Assembly: GCA_902606745.1 (NCBI GenBank) | Contig: CACLHR010000010.1 | Coordinates: 1-45,525 of the forward strand | Direction of reading: 5' to 3' | Source of the DNA: an uncultured Gammaproteobacteria bacterium | GTDB lineage: Bacteria > Pseudomonadota > Gammaproteobacteria > PS1 > Pseudothioglobaceae | DNA: 45,525 nucleotides | Part shown: one piece after another, positions 1 to 8,507 of the stretch | How positions within the stretch are numbered: position 1 is the first letter of the stretch | How the letters are laid out: each line of letters opens with the position of its first letter | The notes under the pieces: model-generated | Databases searched by the model: none | Told to the model about the DNA's origin: nothing | The model's input: only the letters and a program-made list of their open reading frames with translations | Program-made: the position numbers and the translations under genes

Positions 1-248
1 TCGAAAGGGGCGCCATTCATGATTTGGGCATAATGTTTTCCTGAAGAACCAGGAATTAGTATCACTTTGTGTTGTCCTGTAGAGCCTGCTGTTTTTATCT
101 CAAAGTGCTTTGCAATTACTTTCATAGTTGGATAAAAGTTACTTGCTACGGCAACTTTTAGCTCGTCAGCAACTACCTGAGTAGCACCCATAAAGAATCC
201 AAAAAAAACAAAAAAACAAGCGATCAACCTAAGTTTAGTTTTTCTCAT
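1..248 (-). CDS. modA: Molybdate ABC transporter substrate-binding protein ModA, N-terminal part
   Basis: The window cuts this gene after 82 codons, so only the N-terminus is visible. Translation from the ATG at 248 gives a signal peptide (MRKTKLR followed by a Phe-rich hydrophobic stretch) and then VAVASNFYPTMKVIAKHFE and LIPGSSGKHYAQIMNGAPFD. The family hallmarks are the AASNF-like start of the mature domain and the SSGKHYAQI loop, whose serines contact the oxyanion. ModA is the periplasmic binding protein that delivers molybdate (or tungstate) to ModBC. The partner genes would lie left of the window. The assignment to ModA is fairly secure; which oxyanion it binds cannot be told from this fragment. 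Confidence 0.85.
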   Translation of the reverse strand, partial: MRKTKLRLIACFFVFFGFFMGATQVVADELKVAVASNFYPTMKVIAKHFEIKTAGSTGQHKVILIPGSSGKHYAQIMNGAPF

Positions 249-487
249 AGTTTATAATTGATTGACATAAGGACGTATAGTAAAAATGAATATAATTTAA
301 TTGCGCTACAGATAAAAACGGATTACTAGATGACAAAAATTAAACTAGCACTCCATTTTAAACTGAAAGGGTTATTTAGTTAATAAAAACAGGCTCTTTC
401 AAGCCTCCATAATTGTATTCAAGTATGTTAATATAACGCCCTAACAATCGTTAGAATTTATGTTGTTGAAATTTATTGAGTAAAACC

Positions 488-1024
488 ATGTCACTAAAAA
501 AAATACTATCACTTTTTTTATTATTATTTAATCTAATTGGTGTTTCTAGTGCTGACTTTGCTGATGGACTTGATGCATATAATGCAGGTGACCACAAAAC
601 AGCACTTCATGAATGGCTGCCACTTGCTGAAGAGGGTGACGCTAGGGCTCAATATAATGTAGGGTGGATGAATGCTTATGGTATTGGAACGCTGAAAGAT
701 CATGAAGAAGCTGTGAATTGGTATCGAAAATCTGCCGATCAAGGTTTTGTTCATGCACAATTCAATCTAGGAAACATGCATCTAAGAGGTGATGGCGTTG
801 AAAAGGATGACACCCTTGCCTTTAGCTGGTTTCTTAAAGCCGCTGAACAAGGAGATGCTGCTTCTCAATACAATTTAGGTCGGATGTATGTTCTTGGTAA
901 AGGGGTAGTTGAAAATATGGCTGAAGCTAAACATTGGATTAAAAAAGCTTACGAAAACAACGATAAAAACATCGCAATACTCGCTGAAGAAGTATGGGAT
1001 AAGTTTAAATTGGGCAGTTACTAA
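488..1024 (+). CDS. Secreted Sel1-repeat (TPR-like) protein
   Basis: A protein of about 178 residues with a cleavable signal peptide (MSLKKILSLFLLLFNLIGVSSA) followed by at least three Sel1-like repeats: AQYNVGWMNAYGIG, AQFNLGNMHLRGDGV and SQYNLGRMYVLGKGV, each continuing into an alanine-rich second helix. Sel1 repeats form alpha-solenoid scaffolds for protein-protein contacts, here most likely in the periplasm. I chose the ATG at 488 over an in-frame TTG at 476 because it starts directly at the signal peptide. The gene is convergent with the neighbouring dehydrogenase, with only 4 bases between the stop codons, and its partner is unknown. Confidence 0.8.
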   Translation: MSLKKILSLFLLLFNLIGVSSADFADGLDAYNAGDHKTALHEWLPLAEEGDARAQYNVGWMNAYGIGTLKDHEEAVNWYRKSADQGFVHAQFNLGNMHLRGDGVEKDDTLAFSWFLKAAEQGDAASQYNLGRMYVLGKGVVENMAEAKHWIKKAYENNDKNIAILAEEVWDKFKLGSY

Positions 1025-1028
1025 AAAG

Positions 1029-2069
1029 TTAACTCTCAACTCCTAAAACAACAACTGAGCAAGATTTGATGCTTACCATCTCAGCCTCAATAATTGCCAC
1101 TGATTCAGCTGCCTGCTTCAATAAATTTATATTGATTTTCTTATTACTTAGAATGTCATCTACAAAAGAACGGATTTCAAATTCATAGCCCATTCCTTCA
1201 TCCAAATTTATTAGCTCAGGTTCATAGCCTGATCGAAATAATGTCAGTGTTTCTTCATCATCTAATAAATAACAAGCCGTCGCCTTTTCAAAATTTGCAG
1301 TATAAGACATGTTGAATCCATAGCCTTCTTGCATTGTCCATGTCCCCTCAGCAGTCACTAAAGGAGCATTCTGAGACTGATCATAAATGTAATGAGTAGC
1401 CACGTGGTCAATACCACCACTAGGCCCTTTATAGCCTTGACTGAAAACCGCCCTTGGCATACCAAAACAATAATTAATAAAATCAGTGTCATGAATATGA
1501 AGATCTAATATTGCTCCTCCACATTCATCATCACTGGAATAAAATGTTCCTGGTGGGTGGCTGGTTTGGCGTTTACAAGTCAAAGAAAGACACTCGCCAT
1601 ACTCTTTGTTTTTTATCAATTTCTTCAGCCAAACCCAAGCAGGCCAATAACGTAAACACATCGCTGACATTATATTAGTGGAAGAATTCAATGCCAGAGC
1701 AACTATCCTTTTGGCTTCATCGTAGGTTCGCGCTAATGGTTTTTCAACTAAGACATGTTTGCCTTTCGCTAACGCTGCCTCAACGAAAACAAAATGTAAG
1801 TTTGTGCCAACACAAATATCGACTAGTTCAATGTCTGGGTCATCAATCAAATCCATTCCGTCAAGATATTTTTTGGCTTCGAGTCTTGTAACACTACCCT
1901 GAGCTTGGCCTCTAATGTTACCTTCGGCTCTGTTAGAGCCGTCAAGTCGACTTTTTTTTGGATCGGCAATAGCTACTACCTCTACTTCACCAATTTGTGA
2001 GTAAATATCTAAATGTGTTGAACCCATGCTACCTAAACCAATAACGCCAACTTTTAGTTTTTTAGCCAT
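1029..2069 (-). CDS. Gfo/Idh/MocA-family sugar dehydrogenase (first of two)
   Basis: A 346-residue NAD(P)-dependent oxidoreductase. The Rossmann fold begins with VGVIGLGSMGSTH (about 7-19) and the acidic end of strand 2 is AIADPKK. The EKP motif is at 109-111, with its lysine close to nicotinamide and substrate. The C-terminal half has GGAILDLHIHDTDF (184-197), where D189 and H193 occupy the usual catalytic positions. It is the last gene of the leftward amino-sugar operon, 14 bases after the TIM-barrel gene. Family members oxidise or reduce sugar hydroxyls, often at C3. With the neighbouring epimerase-like protein and second dehydrogenase this resembles the oxidise-epimerise-reduce logic of E. 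coli ycjQRS. The substrate is not known. Confidence 0.85.
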   Translation of the reverse strand: MAKKLKVGVIGLGSMGSTHLDIYSQIGEVEVVAIADPKKSRLDGSNRAEGNIRGQAQGSVTRLEAKKYLDGMDLIDDPDIELVDICVGTNLHFVFVEAALAKGKHVLVEKPLARTYDEAKRIVALALNSSTNIMSAMCLRYWPAWVWLKKLIKNKEYGECLSLTCKRQTSHPPGTFYSSDDECGGAILDLHIHDTDFINYCFGMPRAVFSQGYKGPSGGIDHVATHYIYDQSQNAPLVTAEGTWTMQEGYGFNMSYTANFEKATACYLLDDEETLTLFRSGYEPELINLDEGMGYEFEIRSFVDDILSNKKININLLKQAAESVAIIEAEMVSIKSCSVVVLGVES

Positions 2070-2083
2070 AATGCTTTATAGAT

Positions 2084-2938
2084 TTAAGTTGAACTATTGA
2101 AATCAAATATTTGGTTCATTGCGTTCGATGTGCGAGCTAGAAGTGTCTCATCCCAAGGCAACATTTCTGCAATAATTGTACTTTGATAGTTAATGGCTTT
2201 CAGGGCATTGATAGTCTCTTTCCAAGGAACATCTCCTACGCCAATATCACAAAAACTAAAGCTACCAGTCCAATCAAAATTTTCTTTATAATCTTTGATC
2301 TGAATCCTTTTAATTCTATGACGTAGCAACTCAACCCAATGTGGTGGATATTGCTGATAGCCAATTAAGTTACCGACATCTAAATAAACACCTAACTTCT
2401 CTGAATCAAAAGAATCTACAAAATCTCTAAGTTCAATTGGTGAATAGAAAAATCCATTCCAAACATTCTCCATGCACAAATCTACGTCTAAATCTTCTGC
2501 AATTGGAAGTAGCTGGTTAATCGCGTATCTTAATCGCTCCAAAGCTCTATCATAACGAACGATTTCGGGGGAGATTGGGCTTTTCACAACTCCTGGGACA
2601 AACAATAACGCCTTGCATTCTAGATTGCTTGCGACCTTAAGTGCATTTTGATGGAGCTTAATAGAGTTTTTTCTTACATCTTCATCATCGCTGGTTGGGC
2701 TTACACCCCAGCTCATACCGGTCGCAATACTATCAACAAATATTCCAGAGTCATTAATTTTTTGACGAATAACTTTACACTCAGTTTTTGAGGTACTCGT
2801 ATTTATTACGCCCTCATTTGAAACGGACAATTCAAGAGCGTCAAACCCATTGGATTTAGTTTGATTTAAAGCAGACTCTATAGATTCATTATTTGATAGT
2901 CCATTCTTAAATGAAAGATAACTTATACCCTTAATCAA
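2084..2938 (-). CDS. Xylose-isomerase-like TIM-barrel protein (sugar epimerase/isomerase family)
   Basis: 284 residues of the AP-endonuclease 2/xylose-isomerase-like TIM-barrel superfamily. Barrel-end motifs expected to bind a divalent metal are seen at E157 (CMENVW), D187 (YLDVGN) and E258 (IIAEMLPW). The strand that normally ends in H-x-K-D reads IQIKDYK, so Q213 stands where a metal-binding His is usual. Either the metal site is altered or another residue supplies the ligand. It sits between two Gfo/Idh/MocA dehydrogenases in one operon, with gaps of 14 and 11 bases. Relatives include keto-sugar epimerases such as YcjR, inosose dehydratases and 3-ketoglycoside lyases. I favour epimerase or lyase action on a keto-sugar made by a neighbour, as inference. 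Confidence 0.75.
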   Translation of the reverse strand: MIKGISYLSFKNGLSNNESIESALNQTKSNGFDALELSVSNEGVINTSTSKTECKVIRQKINDSGIFVDSIATGMSWGVSPTSDDEDVRKNSIKLHQNALKVASNLECKALLFVPGVVKSPISPEIVRYDRALERLRYAINQLLPIAEDLDVDLCMENVWNGFFYSPIELRDFVDSFDSEKLGVYLDVGNLIGYQQYPPHWVELLRHRIKRIQIKDYKENFDWTGSFSFCDIGVGDVPWKETINALKAINYQSTIIAEMLPWDETLLARTSNAMNQIFDFNSST

Positions 2939-2949
2939 AACTTTCTCCT

Positions 2950-4101
2950 TTAATATAGTGCATCAAGCTCTTGCCATGTTTCAGTCATATCAATAATTTC
3001 TCCCTTGATTCGACTTTCATCGATAGCCATCGCAACTAGACCTGCCTCTATAGCATCCTTAGGACCAACAGGCAATGAATCTGATTCACCACGAAGAAAT
3101 GCTATGATGTCTGCACACATTAATTGATCAGCACCATAATGAGCAGGATAATTTCCAGCAATTTCTGTACTTAAATAATTAAATTTGTGATCCTCTAGGC
3201 ACTTTCCTGTTCGTGCATCAGTGATTCGAAGATTGCCTCTCATGAAGTCCCCTTCTGCCATTCCACGACTACCAATAATACAAAAGCGTCGATGTTCGTC
3301 AGGAACATTAATACTTGTATGGAAAGAAAAACTAACATCGTTTGGATATTCTAATAATGCATTTTGATGGTCAACAATATCAGCGTCACTGGTAAACGGA
3401 TCATCGACACTTTCCCAGTATGATAGTTTTTGCTGATAAACGTCATCGTGCTTATTACCCGGAGATTCCTCAGGGATAAAATTGCCTCTTCCACCAAAAC
3501 TTGCAACTCTAGTCGGCCTCTCACCCACAACATTGTTATATATATCTAAGTCATGGCAACACTTTTCTAACATAAAGCCACCTGAATATTTTTCTAAACG
3601 GCGCCAGTCACGCATGAAAAATGACCCGTGATAGGGTGCAATATGTTCATTGGCTTCTATCGATGTAATTCGACCTAACATTCCTGCATCTATTACACGT
3701 CGTAATTCTCTCATGTGTTGGGAATAACGCAACACAAGACCCACAATTAGTTGGTTTTCACCGTGCTCATGTATTAATTCAGCAAGACTGAAGCTTTCTG
3801 ACTTGGTGATAACAATTGGTTTTTCTGTAAAAACTTTTAATCCTGCCTCTAGTCCGGCTCTGATATGTTCCAAATGAAGATGATTTGGTGATGCTACCCA
3901 AAGTAGGTCAAGGCTAGACTTGGCAATCAGAGTTTCTACACTTTCATGTTGCTGAAGTTGGTTCGCGATACCTTCAAGCAGTGATAATCCGCAAGGATCT
4001 GGGTCGACGTAACCGACCAATTCCAGCTCTGTCATATCGGCTTGCATCATCTTAAGAACATTGCCAGCCCTTAAACCTAAACCAACAATACCAGTTCTCA
4101 T
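2950..4101 (-). CDS. Gfo/Idh/MocA-family sugar dehydrogenase (second, KCCHD type)
   Basis: A 383-residue oxidoreductase, clearly distinct from the one at 1029-2069. The N-terminal Rossmann motif is VGLGLRAGNV, the EKP motif is at 93-95 (FTEKPIVITK) and the catalytic stretch is GGFMLEKCCHDLDI with K180, H183 and D184-D186. The KCCHDLD form is typical of a subgroup found in carbohydrate clusters. It lies 10 bases downstream of the ABC ATPase gene and 11 bases upstream of the TIM-barrel gene, so it should be co-transcribed. Having two different dehydrogenases suggests that one oxidises and the other re-reduces the same sugar after epimerisation. The exact substrate cannot be read from sequence. 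Confidence 0.85.
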   Translation of the reverse strand: MRTGIVGLGLRAGNVLKMMQADMTELELVGYVDPDPCGLSLLEGIANQLQQHESVETLIAKSSLDLLWVASPNHLHLEHIRAGLEAGLKVFTEKPIVITKSESFSLAELIHEHGENQLIVGLVLRYSQHMRELRRVIDAGMLGRITSIEANEHIAPYHGSFFMRDWRRLEKYSGGFMLEKCCHDLDIYNNVVGERPTRVASFGGRGNFIPEESPGNKHDDVYQQKLSYWESVDDPFTSDADIVDHQNALLEYPNDVSFSFHTSINVPDEHRRFCIIGSRGMAEGDFMRGNLRITDARTGKCLEDHKFNYLSTEIAGNYPAHYGADQLMCADIIAFLRGESDSLPVGPKDAIEAGLVAMAIDESRIKGEIIDMTETWQELDALY

Positions 4102-4111
4102 AATTATTCCC

Positions 4112-5212
4112 CTAACTAACCTCAGCTGCCTGTTTTCTGTGCAGTGCTATCTCTTGTGAATTAAATGCATGACACTTTGAAGAATCTATCAGCAAGTTGA
4201 TTGTTTGCCCAGGGTGAATTAAAGTATCTCCAGGCAATACGGCGCAAAAGTCATCATTACCAGCGGCTGAACCATAGATGATTGCTGTTGCACCTATATG
4301 CTCTACAACCTCTACATTCATTGACAATCCCTGATTATCGGAGCTAAGCATAAGGTCTTCAGGACGAACACCAAGCTCAATTGTATCCCCTGACTTTGTC
4401 CCTCCTATTTCTACAGGCAAAGAAATGTTTTCTGCACCAAGTTTCACTGTCAATTCGTTACTTTCAACAACAGTATTGTTTGTCTTTATAAAATTCATTT
4501 TCGGATGGCCAATAAAACCAGCAACAAACTTTGTTGTAGGATGGTGATACAACTCCATTGGTGCTCCAAATTGCTGTACTACTCCATCATTCAAAACCAC
4601 AATTTTGTCAGCCATAGTCATAGCTTCGATTTGATCATGGGTAACATAGATCATTGTGGTTTTTAAGTTTTGGTGTAGTTTAGCCAATTCGACCCTCATA
4701 TCTCCACGAAGGGCAGCATCTAAGTTAGAGAGCGGCTCGTCAAATAGAAAAACTCTGGGATTTCGAACAATTGATCTACCTATGGCGACCCTTTGGCGCT
4801 GGCCACCAGAAAGCTGTCCGGGCTTAAAATCTAAACGATCGGTTAATTGCAGTATTTCAGCAGCACGATCAACTCGCTGCTTTAATTCAGCTTCATTAAT
4901 TTTTGCAACTCTCAGTGGAAAGGCAATGTTTTCAAATACGGACAAATGTGGATATAGCGCGTAGGACTGAAATACCATAGAGATGCCACGATCAACCGGC
5001 TGTGCATTGGAAACATCCTCTTCATCAATAAATACCTTGCCACTAGAAGCCTCTTCTAAACCACAGATAATTCTTAGTAATGTCGTTTTTCCACAACCCG
5101 AAGGGCCAACAAAAACAACAAACTCCTTGTCTTCAATACCTAGGCTAATGTTATTTAAAACCTCGGTTTCACCAAAACTTTTAAAAATATTTTCCAGTTG
5201 CAAAGTCGCCAT
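4112..5212 (-). CDS. Sugar ABC transporter ATP-binding protein, MalK/UgpC type
   Basis: A 366-residue ATPase with the complete nucleotide-binding set: Walker A GPSGCGKTT (about 36-44), Q-loop VFQSYALYPH, signature LSGGQRQRVAIGR, Walker B VFLFDEPLSNLD and H-loop YVTHDQIEAM. A C-terminal TOBE/MalK-type extension follows (ELGVRPEDL region), characteristic of carbohydrate importers of the CUT1 group. It powers the permeases at 6685-8507. It is separated from the binding-protein gene by 183 bases with two strong stem-loops, and is tightly linked to the dehydrogenase genes downstream. An mscK-like or ugpC label would be only generic; the specificity is inferred from the hexosaminidase and nag genes. 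Confidence 0.92.
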   Translation of the reverse strand: MATLQLENIFKSFGETEVLNNISLGIEDKEFVVFVGPSGCGKTTLLRIICGLEEASSGKVFIDEEDVSNAQPVDRGISMVFQSYALYPHLSVFENIAFPLRVAKINEAELKQRVDRAAEILQLTDRLDFKPGQLSGGQRQRVAIGRSIVRNPRVFLFDEPLSNLDAALRGDMRVELAKLHQNLKTTMIYVTHDQIEAMTMADKIVVLNDGVVQQFGAPMELYHHPTTKFVAGFIGHPKMNFIKTNNTVVESNELTVKLGAENISLPVEIGGTKSGDTIELGVRPEDLMLSSDNQGLSMNVEVVEHIGATAIIYGSAAGNDDFCAVLPGDTLIHPGQTINLLIDSSKCHAFNSQEIALHRKQAAEVS

Positions 5213-5289
5213 ATTTTTATCCTTGATTATGGCACATCAATTATGATATGCAGTAAATTATTATTTTTCTTACACCCAAGGCAAACCAT

Positions 5290-5333
5290 AAAAACATACT
5301 TAAAATTTATTGAAAACAGATAAGTATGTTTTT
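5290..5333. terminator. 13-bp perfect inverted repeat, terminator-like
   Basis: AAAAACATACTTA at 5290-5302 is repeated in reverse complement at 5321-5333 with an 18-base loop. Read on the minus strand the distal arm ends in TTTTT. The arms are A/T-rich, so as a terminator it would be weak. It lies between the binding-protein gene and the ATPase gene, where partial termination or 3' mRNA protection is common. Confidence 0.4.
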
Positions 5334-5351
5334 GAAGTTAGCCTTTTAGGT

Positions 5352-5379
5352 GCAGGAGCAACGTTGCCGTTGCTCCTGC
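5352..5379 (-). promoter_or_regulatory. Stem-loop downstream of the sugar-binding-protein gene
   Basis: GCAGGAGCAAC (5352-5362) and GTTGCTCCTGC (5369-5379) form an 11-bp perfect GC-rich stem with a 6-base loop. It begins 16 bases after the binding-protein stop codon and no U-tract follows on the minus strand. The likely role is stabilising the upstream mRNA so that binding protein is made in excess, as in many sugar operons. A 16-bp palindrome, AGTCAACTAGTTGACT, lies just next to it at 5381-5396. Confidence 0.55.
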
Positions 5380-5395
5380 TAGTCAACTAGTTGAC

Positions 5396-6601
5396 TTACA
5401 GACCCTCGGCTAGAGTGTCTGCAGCCTCTGCCACTAGATCAGCAGCAGAACCTTCACCCAAGATCATGCCTTGGATGGCGCTGTTGATACCCATTTGAAG
5501 TGCTTTGAAGTCTTCAAATAATGGCTCAGGACCACCTCTACCGATTGGATCAACAAATACTTGCCAATAGTCAGTAGTGTAGTAGACATCATCCATCATT
5601 TTCTCATATTGCATAATTGGTGTTAAACCCCAACTCTTATCTAGATCGTATTGTGCTTCACCAGATGAAAGAGCAGCAGCTAACTCCATCGCAAGACCTT
5701 CATTAGCAGAACCTTTAAATACCGCAATTGAGTCAGTAATTAACAATGTACCGCTTTCGCCACTTGGTCCAGCTGGGATAGGTACAACTATCTCAGCAAT
5801 ATTAGCATTATGTTGACCACCGCCCCATGGGCCGTTGATATACATACCAATCTGACCATCGTTGTATAACTGAGTCAGTTGAGAACGCTCATATCCCATT
5901 GGTCCTTCCTGCGCAACACCAGCTAACTTACCGTAAAATTCTAGTGTCTCAACAGTCTCAGGACTGTTGAAAGTTATCTCACCAGTATCTGCATTACTTA
6001 CAGTACCACCATTGCTATATAGGTAGTTAAGGAATTGGTGCATAGTGTTGTCAAAGTCTTTAGCAGCTAAACCAATACCTGCAGCTGAGGTATTGTCATT
6101 AACAGCCTTAGCCATATTGTAAAGTCCTGTCCAAGTTCTTGGAGCAACACAAGCTTCACCCGCTGCTTCAACTAAACCACAGTTGATGAATAACGCTTTC
6201 GTTGAGAAAGCATGTGGAAAGCCCCAGAATTGCCCACCATCAGAAACAGTGGCAAGAATACCAGGCTGATACATTGCCTGTTGTGCATCTGGAATAGTGA
6301 CTGGAACAATCAAGCCACTACGACCTAGTTGCTTCAAGGTACGAGAGCCCATATATGCCAAACCAACTGGATCACCAGCAGCAGCTAGTGTTGTTGACTT
6401 GTCTTGACATGTGCCCCAAGGTACTGCTTCTGCATTAACTGTAACACCAGCATGGCTGGCCTCAAAATCAGCAATCACAGCTTGGTCAGCGGCACGTATT
6501 TCGCCACCACACATAATCATATGCACCTCTTCTGCTTGCACTGGTGCCATTAATCCTAGGCCCATAACAAGCAAGAAGAGTGTTCGCTTTATATATTTCA
6601 T
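5396..6601 (-). CDS. Extracellular sugar-binding protein of the ABC transporter (CUT1 family)
   Basis: 401 residues with a clear signal peptide (MKYIKRTLFLLVMGLGLMAPVQA, cleavage before EEV) and the features of bacterial family 1 solute-binding proteins: an early FEASHAGVTVNAEAVPW strand-helix-strand, NDGQIGMYINGPWGGG around the hinge and GLTPIMQYEKM near the C-terminus. It captures the oligosaccharide in the periplasm and hands it to the two permeases encoded just upstream. The start has a good ribosome site, AAGGAG, and a 9-bp inverted repeat lies upstream at 6632-6659. The flanking hexosaminidase and nag genes make GlcNAc-containing sugar the likely ligand, by inference. Confidence 0.9.
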   Translation of the reverse strand: MKYIKRTLFLLVMGLGLMAPVQAEEVHMIMCGGEIRAADQAVIADFEASHAGVTVNAEAVPWGTCQDKSTTLAAAGDPVGLAYMGSRTLKQLGRSGLIVPVTIPDAQQAMYQPGILATVSDGGQFWGFPHAFSTKALFINCGLVEAAGEACVAPRTWTGLYNMAKAVNDNTSAAGIGLAAKDFDNTMHQFLNYLYSNGGTVSNADTGEITFNSPETVETLEFYGKLAGVAQEGPMGYERSQLTQLYNDGQIGMYINGPWGGGQHNANIAEIVVPIPAGPSGESGTLLITDSIAVFKGSANEGLAMELAAALSSGEAQYDLDKSWGLTPIMQYEKMMDDVYYTTDYWQVFVDPIGRGGPEPLFEDFKALQMGINSAIQGMILGEGSAADLVAEAADTLAEGL

Positions 6602-6631
6602 TTTTACTTCTCCTTTATTTTTACATCAAGC

Positions 6632-6659
6632 TACCAGAAATAAATAATTTTTTCTGGTA
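6632..6659 (-). promoter_or_regulatory. 9-bp inverted repeat between permease and binding-protein genes
   Basis: TACCAGAAA (6632-6640) and TTTCTGGTA (6651-6659) can form a hairpin in the leftward transcript just before the binding-protein ribosome site. It may act as a processing or stability element. No promoter is obvious here. Confidence 0.3.
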
Positions 6660-6684
6660 ACGGTTTATGTGAGTATTTTACTTC

Positions 6685-7569
6685 TCACTCCTTTACTGCC
6701 CCCGATGTTAAACCTGCTATTAGATGTTTCTGCATAAACAGGAAAATAACTAACACGGGCAGAATTCCAATGAGGCTTGCCGCCATCATTTCGTTCCATA
6801 AAACTCTTTGATAACCAATAAACTCAAATATACCAGCAGGAAGTGGCATGTAATCTCTATCTTGGTTAAACGTAATTGCGAATAAAAACTGTTGTGCATA
6901 AGCGCCAATAAATATTGCAACACCAACGACAACTAAACCGGGAACTGCTAAAGGCAGAATCACTCTACGCAATGTATAAAGGCGTGAAGCTCCATCCACA
7001 AACGACGCCTCCTCTAATTCATACGGTATCTTCTCTAAAAATGATTTAAGTAGCCAGATTCCTGTTGGTACAAGAAATGCGACACCAGGAATAATCATTG
7101 CCCAATAAGTATTCAACATACCATACATTCGTAACAATTTATATAATGGAATGAGTAAAACCGCTCCAGAGAACATATTGACAGCTAAAAATAGTGTAAG
7201 ACTAATTGATTTTCCGCGAAAGCTAAAGCGTGCGTAGGCATAAGCAGCAGGAATCACAAAAATCATTGAGAAAATAGTAACCGCAGTGGCTAAAAATACA
7301 CTATTAAATATATATCGGCCTAGTTGTGGGACGGTTACCCACATATCTCTATAGGCTTGAAAACTCATTTTATCTGACCAAAACCTACTAATAAAATCAA
7401 CAAAGCTCATTGTTTCTCCAACTGGAACGTCAGGTCGACTAAATAAATGAGTTAATGGTCTCAATGATGCAGTGAACATTTCAACAAAAGGAAGCAACAT
7501 AAAAGTTAAAAATAGTGCGATTGAAACGTAAATTCCTATCTTGTGGAGTAATGAGTATTTGTCCATCAT
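6685..7569 (-). CDS. Sugar ABC transporter permease, MalG type
   Basis: 294 residues with about six membrane helices, the first at about 13-30 and the last at about 262-280. The cytoplasmic EAA loop that docks on the ATPase reads EEASFVDGASRLYTLRRVILPLAVPG, a canonical binding-protein-dependent transport inner-membrane motif. The length and C-terminal end (AGLTSGAVKE, the usual KG.T.GAVK form) match MalG-type permeases. The start overlaps the end of the partner permease gene by 4 bases, which implies translational coupling. Confidence 0.92.
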   Translation of the reverse strand: MMDKYSLLHKIGIYVSIALFLTFMLLPFVEMFTASLRPLTHLFSRPDVPVGETMSFVDFISRFWSDKMSFQAYRDMWVTVPQLGRYIFNSVFLATAVTIFSMIFVIPAAYAYARFSFRGKSISLTLFLAVNMFSGAVLLIPLYKLLRMYGMLNTYWAMIIPGVAFLVPTGIWLLKSFLEKIPYELEEASFVDGASRLYTLRRVILPLAVPGLVVVGVAIFIGAYAQQFLFAITFNQDRDYMPLPAGIFEFIGYQRVLWNEMMAASLIGILPVLVIFLFMQKHLIAGLTSGAVKE

Positions 7570-8507
7570 TTTGCTACCCCAGAATAGCCGAATTTTTTAC
7601 TAACTCTTCCTAACACAGCTAGGTAGATAAGAGAGAAAACACCTAAAATTAGAACAACAAGAACTGCTCGAGTTGCGCCCGCACCAAATTTATAACTGAA
7701 AATAGCTGTTTTGAAGGTATCAATTATGAGAGTGGTGGTTGCACCACGAGGGCCACCTTCGGTCAGAATCCAAATAATCTCAAAAGAATTAAAAGTCCAG
7801 ATAGCAGACAGTAAAGCCATAGTAACAACAGTAGGCATAATTTGTGGCATTGTGATTCTACGGAAACGATACCAACGTGAGGCGCCATCGACATAAGCGG
7901 CCTCATACAAATCTCTTGGGACACCCTGCATGGCAGCTAAAAAGAATAAGGTAACCATCGGCGTACCAATCCAAACGTCGGTCACAACTGCTGAATAAAA
8001 GGCACTTTGCTTGTAGCCCAAGAAGCTGAATGGTCCATCAGTTAAACCAATCATCTCCGCGAAATTTGAAAGGAGACCGAAATGACCATTGTATAACCAC
8101 AACCAACCAAAACAACCTATTGCTATAGGGATGATCCAAGGTGGCATAACTAATGCCCGGATAACTCCACGCGCCCTGATATTGCTTGCCAGCAAAGTGG
8201 CACCAATCAAGCCCAATATAATTTTTAACCCAACCGAAAGGAACATCCAATAAAAGGTTCGATTGACAATCGCAGGAAACTTGCGACCACCGAGTGCTTT
8301 TTCATAGTTAGCCCAACCGATATAATCTGCACCCTCTATTAAGGTCCCCAAGTTTGAATTTGTGAAAGAAAGGCGAAATGTTTCAACTAATGGCCATACA
8401 ACTATCAAAAACATATATATCGCTGCCGGGGCGATTAAAGCCCATGCAAAAAGAGTTGTTGTTTGTGCTTTAGTTTTTGGCCTGAACATTTGCAACAAAT
8501 CACTCAT
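7566..8507 (-). CDS. Sugar ABC transporter permease, MalF type
   Basis: 313 residues with six predicted membrane helices, starting at about 21-45 (IAPAAIYMFLIVVWPLVETF, the usual first helix of this group). The EAA loop is YEAAYVDGASRWYRFRRITMPQI. It pairs with the MalG-type permease to form the membrane channel. The first 8 bases overlap the end of the hexosaminidase gene, so permease and enzyme synthesis are tied together. The conserved stretch WTFNSFEIIWILTEGGP, found in CUT1 permeases, supports carbohydrate specificity. Confidence 0.92.
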   Translation of the reverse strand: MSDLLQMFRPKTKAQTTTLFAWALIAPAAIYMFLIVVWPLVETFRLSFTNSNLGTLIEGADYIGWANYEKALGGRKFPAIVNRTFYWMFLSVGLKIILGLIGATLLASNIRARGVIRALVMPPWIIPIAIGCFGWLWLYNGHFGLLSNFAEMIGLTDGPFSFLGYKQSAFYSAVVTDVWIGTPMVTLFFLAAMQGVPRDLYEAAYVDGASRWYRFRRITMPQIMPTVVTMALLSAIWTFNSFEIIWILTEGGPRGATTTLIIDTFKTAIFSYKFGAGATRAVLVVLILGVFSLIYLAVLGRVSKKFGYSGVAK

